Below, piece by piece: positions 21,061 through 32,009 of a DNA stretch of 64,000 nucleotides; position 1 is the first letter of the stretch, and every line of letters begins with the position of its first letter. The stretch is taken from positions 145,999,017-146,063,016 of the forward strand of contig OX578133.1 of NCBI GenBank assembly GCA_951213105.1. The letters run 5' to 3'. Both the position numbers and the translations under genes were made by a program. The notes beneath the pieces are model-generated. The model was not told the DNA's origin and did not search any database. It was given only the letters and a program-made list of their open reading frames with translations. Source of the DNA: Amaurobius ferox (Eukaryota; Arthropoda; Arachnida; Araneae; Amaurobiidae).

Positions 21061-22410
21061 ATAAAAGACAATTCTGCCACTGCCAAACTGGTAAAAATTA
21101 TGTCAAAGGACAGAAATTGCGGTCTAAACACCATTAAGTTGCCTAATGGTAAGTTCTCTGAATCTGGGGAACAGACCCTTGCTGAATTGTTTAGGGTTCA
21201 CTTTCCAGTTTGAGATGAATAGTTATAATAATATTCCTTTTGCTTGTTCCACTTCTATTTGTGATAGTAATAAGTGAGGTATTGCTAAGAAGGTTGTCAC
21301 TCTTGACAGGGTTAATCGGATAATTAATTCTTTTAGACCCTATAAAACCCTGGTGATTGATGGCATTATACCGATACTTCTTAAGGAGAGAATTCAGGTA
21401 CTTGCTCCCATTCTCTGCAAGATCTACAGGGCCTGTATTGCCTTTGGACACATACCGTCTGCTTGGAGGCATACTAGGTCATTTTTATTCCCAAAATTGG
21501 GAAAGACAACTATTATAGGCCAAGTCTTTCAGGCCTATTAACCTTACATCTTTCCTCTTAAAGATGAAAAACTTATTAACAGTTATATTAGGGAAGTTAT
21601 TCTAGCTTCAATGCAGCTCTCTAACTCCCAGCATGCCTATCAACTGGGGAAATCCACGGATACTGCCCTTTATAGTCTCTTCTTCATTTTGGAAAGTAAC
21701 TTGAATACTATGGAAATTGCTTTAGCTATTTTTCTTGATATTGAGGGTGCCTTTGATAAAGTGCCCATTGACACCATCCTTCATGCTCTCAACAGGAAAG
21801 GTGTCGATATGACCATCTCTCACTGGATCTAGAATCTGTTATCTACCAAGTGCATCTGTGCCTCTCTACTTGGTGATTACATGACGGTTCATGCTCTTGC
21901 AGGTTGGCCATGGTTGCATTCAGCAGAAAATGTAATCTTAATGTTAGAGACATCTGCTCCTTTAGTCAGAAATTTATCTGGTCTAAAGAAGTAAAATTCT
22001 TAGGAATTCATTTTGATATGGGTCTTAACTGGAAGAGGTACTTTGATTACTGTGTGATTAAGCCAGAAGAATTTTCTGGTAATGCAGAAGTACTATTGGA
22101 AGAACCTGGGGATTGAATCCCAGGGCTATCCATTGGATCCATGGTGATCTGTCCCATCATTACATATGGCTCTATTGTCTGGTGGTCTAGGGTCAGATGT
22201 GAAACTGCCAAGTTAGATTTAATTAGGCTACAAAGGATGATTTGTATTGCAATCTCTGGTTGCATGAAAACTACTCCCACTGCAACTCTCGAACTTTTGC
22301 TCGGTCTGCATCCTCTTTACATATATATTGAGGCAGAGGCTCTCATAAGCCTGAAAAAACTCAAATATTTGGGCCACTGGAAAGATTACTCAAAGTATTT
22401 ATCTTAATAT
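21060..22410 (+). pseudogene. LINE ORF2 reverse transcriptase domain, deleted through the active site
   Basis: Blocks in several frames: VIFIPKIGK (near 21481), LSNSQHAYQLGKSTDTALYS and ALAIFLDIEGAFDKVPIDTI (catalytic motif with the first Asp), then the sequence jumps to VAFSRKCNLN, SKEVKFLGI and PIITYGSIVWW. The segment that should contain the Y/F-A-D-D motif is missing (about 21895), so the enzyme is dead. Many stops occur between blocks. The family pattern is an I/Jockey-type LINE; I do not assign a clade. Confidence 0.85.
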
Positions 22411-22491
22411 TAAATAATAATAATAGACAAAGTATTTGTCTTAATCTAAATATTAATATTATGAATCATTCATATTTTTATATGCCCTCCG

Positions 22492-23420
22492 ATGGCATTT
22501 TTGTCAGATATGCCTTTGGGATTACCTTATGGGATTCAGGCCCCTTCACAGGATGACTGGAGAAAAACTCTTACCTACAAGAAGTGCATTGTATGGTATA
22601 CTTATGGCTCCAAGCTAGGTCTTAGCACTGGTGCTGGCATATGCTGTCCAGATGATGGTACAAAACTGTTTTACCCACTTGGCAGCTACACTACTGTCTT
22701 TCAGGCTGAGGTCTTTGCTATTCTAATGTGCTGCAGAATCTGCTGTGACAGAAATTACAGGAGTAACCACACCTATAACTGCACTGACAGCCCGGCTGCT
22801 CTTATGGCTTTAAGGAAGTCTACTATGGCCTCTTCCCTTGTCTGGGAGTGCTATACTGCACTTTGTAATATTGCCAGCAATAATCAAGCCACCCTTTACT
22901 GAATGCCTGGACATTCAGGCATTTCGGGTAATGAAATGGCTAATGAGTTGGTTAGAAGAGGTTCAAGTACACACATTGTTGGTCTAGAGCCAACTTTGAG
23001 TATCTCTGATGAGTTCATCAGAAGAACTGTTTACGGCATCTTCAGGAAGCTGCAGTGCAAGAACTGACATGACATCAAGGGCCAAAGGCAGGCGAAAGAA
23101 CTGAACTGTGAGTGCCCTAATGTGTGTCATAGGGAGCTATTCAAGCTCAATAGAACTGGCATTAGAAGGGCTGTTGTGCTCCCTACTGGGTATTTCACCC
23201 TTAAAAGACACTTAAGCATTATGGGTATCACTAAGGACCTGATCTGTAGAGGCTGTAAGTACAGCGAAGAAACTGCCACACACATACTCTGAGTGTGAAG
23301 CATTTTCTGCACATAGGTTCGAGCATTTGGGTAGACATGTGATTGGGCCCTGGGAATTGCAGGATATACCTGTCAAGTGCCTGCTGATCTTTGCCTCAGC
23401 TACTGGTCTCTTCTCTTAGG
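22492..23420 (+). pseudogene. LINE ORF2 RNase H domain and C-terminus
   Basis: An RNase H-like domain is readable: YTYGSKLG stands where YTDGSK should be, so the first catalytic Asp is replaced by Tyr. QAEVFAI holds the catalytic Glu, CTDSPAALMAL the next Asp, and MPGHSGISGNEMANELVRRG the His block, after an in-frame TGA at about 22902. The C-terminal part (FRKLQCKN, GIRRAVVLPTGYFTLKRHLS, ICRGCKYSEETATHIL) matches the nested minus-strand copy at 17872-18439 but has further stops. Confidence 0.85.
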
Positions 23421-23520
23421 GACTGTTTCATCCTTTAGGGACAGTACAATAGATCTCTGGTCGTTGTGCTAGGCTCTCTTTGAGCCACCCACCTCTAAGT
23501 CGTAAGTCATCTTCAATTTG
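23421..23520 (+). other. LINE 3' UTR
   Basis: The block GACAGTACAATAGATCTCTG followed by GCTCTCTTTGAGCCACCCAC also occurs, in reverse orientation, in the 3' end of the nested copy near 17890-17960, so it marks the 3' UTR of this LINE. The 3' tail here is not clear. Confidence 0.7.
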
Positions 23521-23665
23521 CAATTTCATACATATTTCTTTAAAATATATTGATTTAAAATTTCTTGCATATAAATTTTATGGTACATATTCTGCCCAGT
23601 AAAAGTAAGCATACCATTCCACTTTGTTCAGTTTCTATACAAAAAGAAATTTGAATTTTTTATAA

Positions 23666-25975
23666 TAGGGGTGCACAACCTTTATAGTAGAAAGGCCATT
23701 CACATAAAATGATAAAGCTGCCAAGGGCCAACATACCCAATTCAGTTTGAAAGTAAATATCAACAGTTTACGTTTGTACATATAGTAATAGTACAATATA
23801 AAAGTATTTTTAAAAAATATGTAAAGACTGGCCACAGTTAAGCACATTAGTGTGATGGTTGAGACTGAATTTTACTAACAATTTTTGGTATATTGTGTTC
23901 AAAGCTAGTTGTTGATATTCTCAAGACAGATTGCAAGTGCTGATCTGTCAATTTATTTCTTAATTTTGACTTATTTAGATTCATAAGAGAAAATGTTTGT
24001 TCGCATATATAGTTACTACCAAACATGGTAGCACATATACTTGCATTATCTTTTAAATGTAAAAATTCATCAGGTAGTTTTATAAAAGTCAAGAATGTCT
24101 AAATCGCGGAATCTAGACTTGCATAAGTCAGAAGTTTGTAAGTCAATGAGTTCCACTTCAAAAATTTCGGAAGCTTCCTGAACTGGAACAGAAAATGGAT
24201 CACCAAACAATTTCATTTTAACCTTATGCGACTCAAAATCTGTGAATTGCTTTTCAAATGAGCTAAACAGCTTGTTTATTTGTTCAGAATAATCCAGTGG
24301 TTTATCAGGAAATTTTTCATTGAGTTTCACCAGTTAAGGAAAGTTGATGAAATTTTGACAACTTTGCTGCTTTGAGAACAGCTGAAGTTTTAGTTTGAAA
24401 GCAGATACTGCATTAGCTATTTGGTTAACAAATTGGTTTTTTACCATCAATTTTTTGCGTAAGCCATTCAGATGGGCAGTCACATCAACCAAAAATGTTA
24501 AGTCACACTTGAAAGATAGTTCTTTTAACATCCTAATTTGCTTGCCTTTTTCTTCAAGGAATGGTATTATTTTATCAATCAAGTCAGCAAACCTTTTCAA
24601 TGCCTCTCCACGGTTCAACCAACGTACCTCACAGTGATATATCAGATCACTATGTGATGCATCTGTATGTTCTAACATCTTCTTAAATTGTCTGTGATTC
24701 AAACCATGTTAGCGAATAAAATTAATAGCATTACTCACTGCCTTCATTAAGTGGTTAAATCCCAGTTCTTTTGTGCACAGCTGTTCCTGGTAAATAATGC
24801 AATGATACCCGAGCAAATCTTTGCCTCGATCACCCAAATGGTTTCTCAGCAAACTCACCATACTATTCTGAACTCCAATCATAGCTGGAGCACCATTGGT
24901 GCTGATACTAACTAGTTTGTTATTATCGAAATTATGTGCGGAACACAAATTCAAGATGGAGAATAAAATATTGGCTCCAATTGTTCTCTCCTTCATTGAA
25001 CTCATTCCAACCAATTCTTTGGTTACCTCAAAATTTTCAGAAATCCCTCTAACAAACAAAAGCAGCTGAGCTGTTGAAGTGTTGTCTGTTGACGCATCAG
25101 CTGCTAAAGAAAAGTACTTAAATTTGGTGGCAGCAATCTGTAGTTGTTCATTAATATCATCAGACAAATTTTCAATTCTTCTTTAAATCGTCATTCTGCT
25201 GAGACTCACATTTTTAAATCTGTTGGTGGCTTCAGGGCACAACTTCTCGGCAGCCAACAAAATGACCTGCTTGGCAAAATTGCCATCAGTAAATGGGTGG
25301 CCACTTTTAGCAATTATGGCTGCGATATACAAAGACACTTTAACATAGTTATTCAATTGTGCAGACGCTTTTGTAAACACATTCCTTTGTGCAACGAAAG
25401 AATGACGAAGAAATTCAATTCTGCGATTTCGATCTTCTCCCTCAAGCTTTGAAACTACTGAGTGTTTCGTCTCGTAGTGCCGCTTAATGTTATACTCCTT
25501 GCAAACACTAATCGTAAAATTACATAACAAGCATGTAATTCGACTATTTTGCCCTACAAAAAGTATCTTGAAGTCCAGGCTTCTGAAAACTTTCTATTAT
25601 CGTCTGCTACCTTTCTTTTCATTTTCGATCTTTCCATCATGGTAAATAAGTATTATACGAGAGATGTAACAACATGTACTTGCGAAGTCAAAAGTACAAA
25701 AGAGCAAATCACCCAAGCCGCTCTTCGGAAGTGATTTTTTTCTCCCCGCTCCTAGCGTATACGTACAAGCACACGCCTGCGCTAGTACAGGCTAGGAAAG
25801 TTTTTCTCGCTCAGGCGGTGAAACTCGTGAAACTAGCTTCGGTGAACACCGGGCTTTACTCTTGGCTCATTGCCAAATCATTGAAATTTATTTCTTCTCA
25901 CCAACCCATTCTAGAACGATAGTCAAATCGCGATAACTGATGAGCTCTCGGCGGCCCACAGGTTGTGCACCCCTA
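23666..25975 (-). mobile_element. hAT transposon with TIRs and 8-bp TSD
   Basis: The terminal inverted repeats are TAGGGGTGCACAACC at the left (23666) and the same sequence read from the right end (25975). The 8 bases outside are TTTTATAA (23658-23665) and CTTTATAA (25976-25983), a 7-of-8 match, as expected for a hAT target duplication. The 2.3-kb length and coding content agree with an autonomous hAT that has decayed. Confidence 0.92.
23850..25640 (-). pseudogene. hAT transposase (BED finger, RNase H core, hATC), broken
   Basis: Starting near the ATG at 25640, the N-terminus is followed by a one-base frame change, then a BED-type zinc finger (CLLC ... H-x4-H in NIKRHYETKH). The middle contains SLAADASTDNTSTAQLLLFV and RTIGANIL, then STNGAPAMIG (typical hAT catalytic Asp region) and the RW motif in CEVRWLNRGE. 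The C-terminal hATC dimerisation domain is FGSNYICEQTFSLMNLNKSK. The gene type is like the GTF2IRD2/EPM2AIP1-related transposases found in many animals. Stops or frame changes occur near 25185, 24708, 24333 and 24072, so it is a pseudogene. Its orientation matches TRAPPC9. Confidence 0.9.
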
Positions 25976-25983
25976 CTTTATAA

Positions 25984-26800
25984 TTTTCTGAAAAATTACA
26001 TTGATTTGATTTAATTTTTTTTTCATATTGTAACATTGTGCATGCAATTAATATTTTTTTTTTTTCATATACAGAATAGAAAACTCTCAGTATATTTAAT
26101 GACATGCATGTACCATTTAATTTTGTTTATTTAGAGTGATTCATACTCCAGATATTTTATATATACAATTTTTAGCTTTCCCTTTTATCATGTTTAAATT
26201 TAAATTATTGCAATATATCAAGTATACCATTATAAAGATTCCTTCTAGCATTTACTTTAAAATAAAAAGTTATAAATGTGCAATTTTTATGTGATTTTAA
26301 ATTCTTATTTTACAAAAGTATGAACAAAGTGAAACTTCATAATTTATTTAATATATGGCTATATCTTTCTTTAACAAAATTTCTTGAATAAATACCATTT
26401 TTATAGCATCAAAAACTACTTCATCATGGTTTAAAAATAATAGAGCATTTCAATTAGACAAATAGAAATATGGGCATCCTGACAGAAACTTTCAATTTAG
26501 TAAGTAGTTTACTTAAATTTGACATAACTAATGAAATTTATGATTTTGAATTTAAATTACAAATTGCTGATTGTTTTATCTTCAGAAAATTTCAAAAGTT
26601 TCTTGATTTTCTCTTAAATTTGTTAGATATATTTTTTCTAAAACATGCATGTTTTTATGCTAGACACAAGCTATACATTGCCTCGCCTCACCTCACCTCA
26701 CCTCAAAATACTATTAATTTTATTTCATTGTGCAATCTTCATACTTTCAAACTTTAGAATACAGCCAATATTTTAATTAAGAGTTATTTGTATTATATAG
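25984..26800. other. AT-rich intronic stretch
   Basis: Nothing coding recognised. A short CCTCA/CCTCG repeat lies at about 26681-26705. The plus-strand open frame near 26470-26757 has F/L-rich composition and no family match. Confidence 0.45.
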
Positions 26801-26804
26801 ATAA

Positions 26805-26940
26805 GAAATGTTTAAATTCTTCTCAAACTGATTCCAGTTACAAACTTTGCAGTTAGTTTCTCTTCTTTATCAGTCAGTGGGGCTGGCAGTGACATTACTT
26901 CTCTTTTCTTCCAGGGGGTGAATTTCTCCCTGAACAAGAC
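26805..26940 (-). other. Exon-like block of uncertain status
   Basis: On the minus strand TTGTTCAG is followed by GGAGAAATTCACCCCCTGGA. One frame reads EKFTPWKKREVMSLPAPLTD and runs 38 codons to a stop; another reads GEIHPLEEKRSNVTASPTD then stop. Neither matches TRAPPC9, and exon 27165-27289 joins in phase with exon 13582-13724 if this block is skipped. It may be a repeat fragment or an alternative 3' exon. Confidence 0.3.
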
Positions 26941-27164
26941 AATCTTATATATAAGTTATTCTATGGACCTTTCAACTTAGGTACAAATCAATATACAGCA
27001 TATGTAAGCAGGAAATGTTGCCTAATACAGATCACCTATAGACACCATGAAACAGTTTTAAAACATATTTTCTGAATACACTTTATTTTAGAGCTTAAAG
27101 CATAATGATAAAAACATAAAATTTAATAGTATGATTGTATTAAATAGTTTTTATATCAAAATAC

Positions 27165-27289
27165 CTTTGGCGGAAAAGGTTCAGGACTACAGATAGGTTG
27201 AGGCTTACGTCTACTTGGTGTACCCCCAAATGATGAAGTTGATGATGATCGAGACCCTTTGTTACCTCCTGAAGTTATTTCAATACAGT
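27165..27289 (-). CDS. TRAPPC9: TRAPPC9 exon (Ser-rich lineage-specific segment)
   Basis: The acceptor is CATTTTCAG at 27290-27291 and the donor is CCAAAG|GTATTT at 27163-27164. It contains 41 codons after completing a GAC codon, and ends in phase 0. The protein is a low-complexity linker, with SRSSSTSSFGG and SRRKPQPICSPEPF, in the place where human TRAPPC9 has its variable 'PVNPPESNKAGDY' linker. The linker identity is by position and phase, not by similarity. Confidence 0.8.
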
Positions 27290-27629
27290 CTGAAAATGAA
27301 GAGTTATAAAGTAAAAGTAGTTTAAATCTTTCTTCAAATGGCTATGCGATATAAAGTACTTTAAAAAGATGATTGTTAATTTCAAATTATATAGAGAAAA
27401 TATCCTCACTTTTCAGATATAGACCTTAGTTATGAACTTTTTATCTTTATTTAAAAACATGCATACATCATGCATCCTTATTTTTTTCCTTTTTGCTCAG
27501 TTACAATCAAAGTGATTCTTAACCTTTTAGTGCCATGATCCATCTCAACACTTCAAACAAATTTGGTGACTCCCATTAATATAAAAACAAATACAGTGTT
27601 GCAAGAATATAATAAAATTTATAAATTAA

Positions 27630-28313
27630 CCCTTTCGCGACGAACGGCACGCATAGGTGCCAGATGCGAACATGCATTCAAGGACGAGCGGCACTCACTC
27701 GGGCCAGAGGAAATTTTACCGCAAGCGGATAGGGGCACGCATAAGTGCCAGTACGCAGAACGTTTTAATTTGTGAACTAGATGGCGTTACTTGTCCATGG
27801 AACTAACTTCAATGCATTGTGCAGAGGCATGTCCTTGGTAGAAGAGGATCGAATGAATTATTTCTCCATTTGGAGCGGTGAAAATCATTTTGTAACATAA
27901 ACAAACAGAGCAATTCTCGTAGCATCAACAATTTTATAATTGAGTTTCGGTTTTTGTTTTTATTTCAGCGTTATGATTTCGTTGGTGAATCATAGGAATA
28001 TAAGAGAGTATTTTTTTTTGTTTGGGTTTTAGAGGCAGTGAAATTATTCGTTTATTTCGGATAAAAGAATGGAAGCAACTAACGAGTATTTTGTATTCAG
28101 ATTTGTATGAAAATTATACATCAAATAGAACATAAATATTTCTTTTATTCCTGTAAAAAGTAGATTTCTGTGTTGAATAGGTGATTTTTAGTGAATTTTT
28201 TTCGAGAGTTAGGCTTAGCGCAAAAAATGCGCCGTCTTTTTCGACCAGTTCGGAAGCGAAGCGCGTCGTCCTTTGGGCCGTGACAGCTCCGGAATGCCGC
28301 CGTCCCGAAAGGG
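27630..28313 (-). mobile_element. piggyBac-type non-autonomous element, TTAA flanked
   Basis: The ends CCCTTTCGCGACG and CCCTTTCGGGACGG (minus strand) are inverted, and TTAA lies directly outside each end (27626-27629, 28314-28317), the fixed target of piggyBac elements. The sequence matches, in reverse orientation, the longer copy at 38341-39388 but lacks its coding remnant, so it is a 684-bp internal-deletion derivative. Confidence 0.88.
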
Positions 28314-28317
28314 TTAA

Positions 28318-29590
28318 TAAAAAAAGTAATTAAATTGAATTTCATGAAACAAAGTAAAATTTCACCTGTAATAGGGTGACATTTTACCCTGTTTCGAGAG
28401 AACAAAACTTGTAAAAAGATCTTGGAAGCAGATCTTAAAATGGTATGAATCTCACTAATATAACAATCTCACTAATAACAATGCAATTTTATTTTAAATT
28501 AATCAATACCAAACCGATTCGAATTTAGCACCCACTGGCATTAAGTGACAAATAAATATGGTGTCAAACGACTCAATTTTGAGTCACAGAACGATTTTCT
28601 TTATTTACAGCTGAATGAAAAATATTTTCTTATTGTAATTTTTCAAATTACCCCGTAAGGGATGTACTACACTTAATGTTAAGAATTACAGATTCAAAGA
28701 TAGTTTGTCAGCAAAATTTCTCTTAACTGTGCTTTACACTTCTATAATAATAAAAGATGTCAGTATGACTGTTGACAATGTAGCAAACGTATAAGCAGCC
28801 CGCAGCTACTAAATTCGGCACAGTGATAGTTCATGTCAGGTCCCCAGATAACTCAGAGTAATATTTTTTTAGTTCAACTTCATTTTTTAGTTATTTCATA
28901 AAGAGCAATTTTAAGCAATTTTTACACAAATTGTGACTCAATGACTGAAAATATTATCAAAATTTCTATCTTAACATCATCAGAAAAATAGAAAAATTCT
29001 CATTTTAGCAAGCTTTGAACTGAATCTGTAGGACTATTTCTTAATATGTAAAATTAAATATATCAAAGAACGCATTTTTAAGGCATTCGGCATAACAATT
29101 TTTAATAACAATATTTTTAGTTACTTTATTTCTAAAAGTTTTATGAATTCTTAAGTGGGTATATAAAAATTATGATTTCCCATTTGAACGCTTCCTCTAA
29201 GAGAAATCTTTCTCCCATATTTATGACATAACTGGGAGCATGTCTGTTGCTATGTAGATATAATACTTTCAATATGAAACATGGGAAATTTTCAGCAAGT
29301 AGTGGCTTATTTATATAGCCAAAATTGTGTTGTACAATTTTCTGTGTACATGGAAAAAAAATTACAATATTTGAGTTAGATTTTACTTGTCTGCTCTAGT
29401 TACAAGTCAAAATATCTACCATGACCTTATACATGTCTGCAATTGTACTTTCTAGACAGAAATGCAGGGAAATACTTTTCTAGTAAGATTTTTTAGACAT
29501 GTTAATGAAAATATTATTAAAAACATAGTAATATTTCATTAACAAATAAATTTTATTCTATAAATTGTAAAATCTAGCTGCTGTTTCATC
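28318..29590. other. AT-rich intronic stretch, nothing recognised
   Basis: No coding evidence, RNA gene or definable element seen. Confidence 0.4.
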
Positions 29591-29597
29591 ACCTTTC

Positions 29598-29994
29598 CAG
29601 GGTGAGTACACTTCCCCCCAAAAAAATTCAAGCACTTTTCAAGGACTTTCAAGTACCATATATTTTTTCAAGGACGTCAATCAGCCCTTCATCATGAAGA
29701 TGTATACGTTTCTGGGAGGAAATTAAATAGCAAACAAATGTTATTGTTTATTGTTAAAGCCATTTAGAAAATTTTTGGGAATAGCAGAACCACCAGGGAA
29801 ATTTACAGAGAAAGCAGAACTTCTTGGAGAAAACAGTGCCACGGATCTGCAGAACATTTTCATTGCTGCCTTTTTTAAGCATTTTCAAGGACTTAACCAA
29901 ACATATGAGAATTTTCAAGTACTTTCAAGGCCTTGAAAATGGTCAGCTAAAATTCAAGTGCTTTCCTGATTTTCAAGTACCAGTATGCACCCTG
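29598..29994. mobile_element. hAT-like MITE, 397 bp
   Basis: The ends are CAGGGTGAGTACACTT (left) and CAGGGTGCATACTGGTACTT (right, minus strand). The six bases CCTTTC are repeated exactly outside both ends (29592-29597, 29995-30000). The inside has repeated motifs TTTCAAGTACTT and TTCAAGGAC near both termini, extending the inverted repeat loosely. No coding content. The CAGGGTG terminus suggests hAT, though a 6-bp duplication is shorter than the usual 8. Confidence 0.7.
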
Positions 29995-30000
29995 CCTTTC

Positions 30001-30785
30001 ATAAAATGAACAATAAATTCATTGAATGAAAAAAACCACTAATACTAATTTTAATAAATAGATCTACTAAAACTAGAGGTTAATATGTATAAAATGATAA
30101 CATTACAGGACTGAGTTTTAAAGAATAGGGAGGTAAATAAAAATGTGCTAATATTACCATAATTTTCAGTTAACTGGCTGCAGATACTTAAATGCTGCAG
30201 AGAACAATAAAAAAAAAAGAATTCCAAAAATAAACAGAAATGCTGTACTGAAAGTAAATTTTGCAGTGAATATAAATAATAATAGTCACAAATACCCTTT
30301 GCTATAATTGCATAACCATTTAGGTTAAACTGATTTTCTGCGAAGGAAGTTTTGTGGAAATAATAAAAAATAGTCAAATATGTGATTTAAAACATAAAAT
30401 TAATTATAAATATAGTAATTAATAATAATCAGTCTTCTCTATAAGCTCTCAGTCTCTCTACAGTCTATGTTTCTTAAAAGGCAGTAAAAAGGCACAAATG
30501 GTAGTTTTAATACACATTTTTTAGCAGGTATGGAAGATAAAAAATCTGATGTGTGCAGCACATTATTTTCCTTACATAATGCAATGAATTTACTACTTTT
30601 ACAGTCAAAAAATAATGTATAAGATCCACGGTACTGTGTTTTTATCGTTGAATTGTACATTTGGTGATTTTCCAGATGACAACATGTAAAATTATTTCAC
30701 AGTACCCAATTAACTTATATTTCACACAACTCTAAAAACAATTATCAATATTGACAGCATCCCTAATAGGTGATATAGTTCATAT
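30001..30785. other. AT-rich intronic stretch, nothing recognised
   Basis: No coding region or repeat with definable limits seen. Confidence 0.4.
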
Positions 30786-30789
30786 TAAA

Positions 30790-31880
30790 ATATTTTAATA
30801 ATTAATTCATCAATTGGGCATCATTTTCATTAATTTAGTGTCATTAATGAAAACAATATTTTCGTCAATCTGGCAAAATATTTACAAGTTGGCGATACTT
30901 TGCTAGATTATTTGCCAAGTTCGCCAAATGCATCACCAAGTGTTACAGACAAATGGAGAGAAGAGCATTTCTTATATACTAGAAAGTATACCTGCCATAT
31001 GACGGAAATCAGAATTTGTGAAACATTACTTCTGATTTGGCTTAATTTTTTATCAATTTGGTGACATTTTTGTCACTTTTGCAACATCTTGCTAATTTCT
31101 CAACAAGCATCACGGATGGATGGAGAAATGGGTAATTCTTATAGTCGACTCTTACGTTCTTTCCAAGACATTAAACTTTCATCAATTAGTCATCATTTTC
31201 ATTGATTTAGTATCATATTTACCAATTTGGTGACATTTTCGTTAATTTGGCAAAGTCATTAACCTGACGTTTAAGTTCAATACCATTAAGTTGACGCTTG
31301 AGTTCAATACCATTAAGTTGACGCTTGAGTTCAATACCATTAACTTGACATCATTTTTGCAATTCTGACGAATATTTCGCTAGATTATTCGTCAAGGTTG
31401 TCAAATGTATCACCAAGTGTTACAGACAAACGGAGAGAAGGGCCTTATATATTAGAAGATATGCTTATCATATATCAAAATTTGTAAAACATTACCTCCC
31501 ATTTGGCTTCAATTTTATCAATTTGGTGCTTTTTTATCAATGCAGTGACATTTTTGTCACTTTGGCAACATTTAAAAAAGTTGCCAAGTTGGCAACATTC
31601 CATCAAATTTTTTGCCAAGTGTTATGGATGGACAGAGAAATGGACTATTCTTATAGTTCCTTCTTATATTCCTTATATATTCCTTCTAAGATATTGAATT
31701 TTCATCAATTTGTCATTTTTATCAAATTGGTGCCATTTTTATCAAATTGGTGCTATTTTTATCAAATTGGTGACATTTTTGTCAATTTAGCAACATTAAA
31801 AAAAATCACTAAGTTAGTAATATTCCGCCAAATTCAGCACGAAAATTTCGCCAAGCATTATGGACGGAGAAATAGGTTGT
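30790..31880. repeat. Composite noncoding repeat of interleaved short motifs
   Basis: Motifs such as TTTATCAATTTGGTGACATT, TTGCCAAGTT and CACCAAGTGTTACAGACAAA recur many times at irregular spacing. Two large blocks are alike: 30870-30990 and 31365-31460 both contain GCTAGATTATT, then ATCACCAAGTGTTACAGACAAA, GGAGAGAAG and TATATTAGAA-like ends. The region includes an exact 27-bp tandem repeat (31263-31343). Open frames here are repeat artefacts. Confidence 0.75.
31263..31343. repeat. 27-bp tandem repeat, three copies
   Basis: GTTGACGCTTGAGTTCAATA plus CCATTAA is present twice identically (31290-31316, 31317-31343), and once with a few changes just before (31263-31289). Confidence 0.9.
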
Positions 31881-32009
31881 TCTTATAATAGATAAATGAC
31901 TATTGGCATCCAAACACCCAAAGTGTCTTTTCTTGTGAATAGAATGAGCTAGATCCATGAGAATGATGTTAAATGTATCGTATAACATTAGAAATGAAAA
32001 GTGAACATA

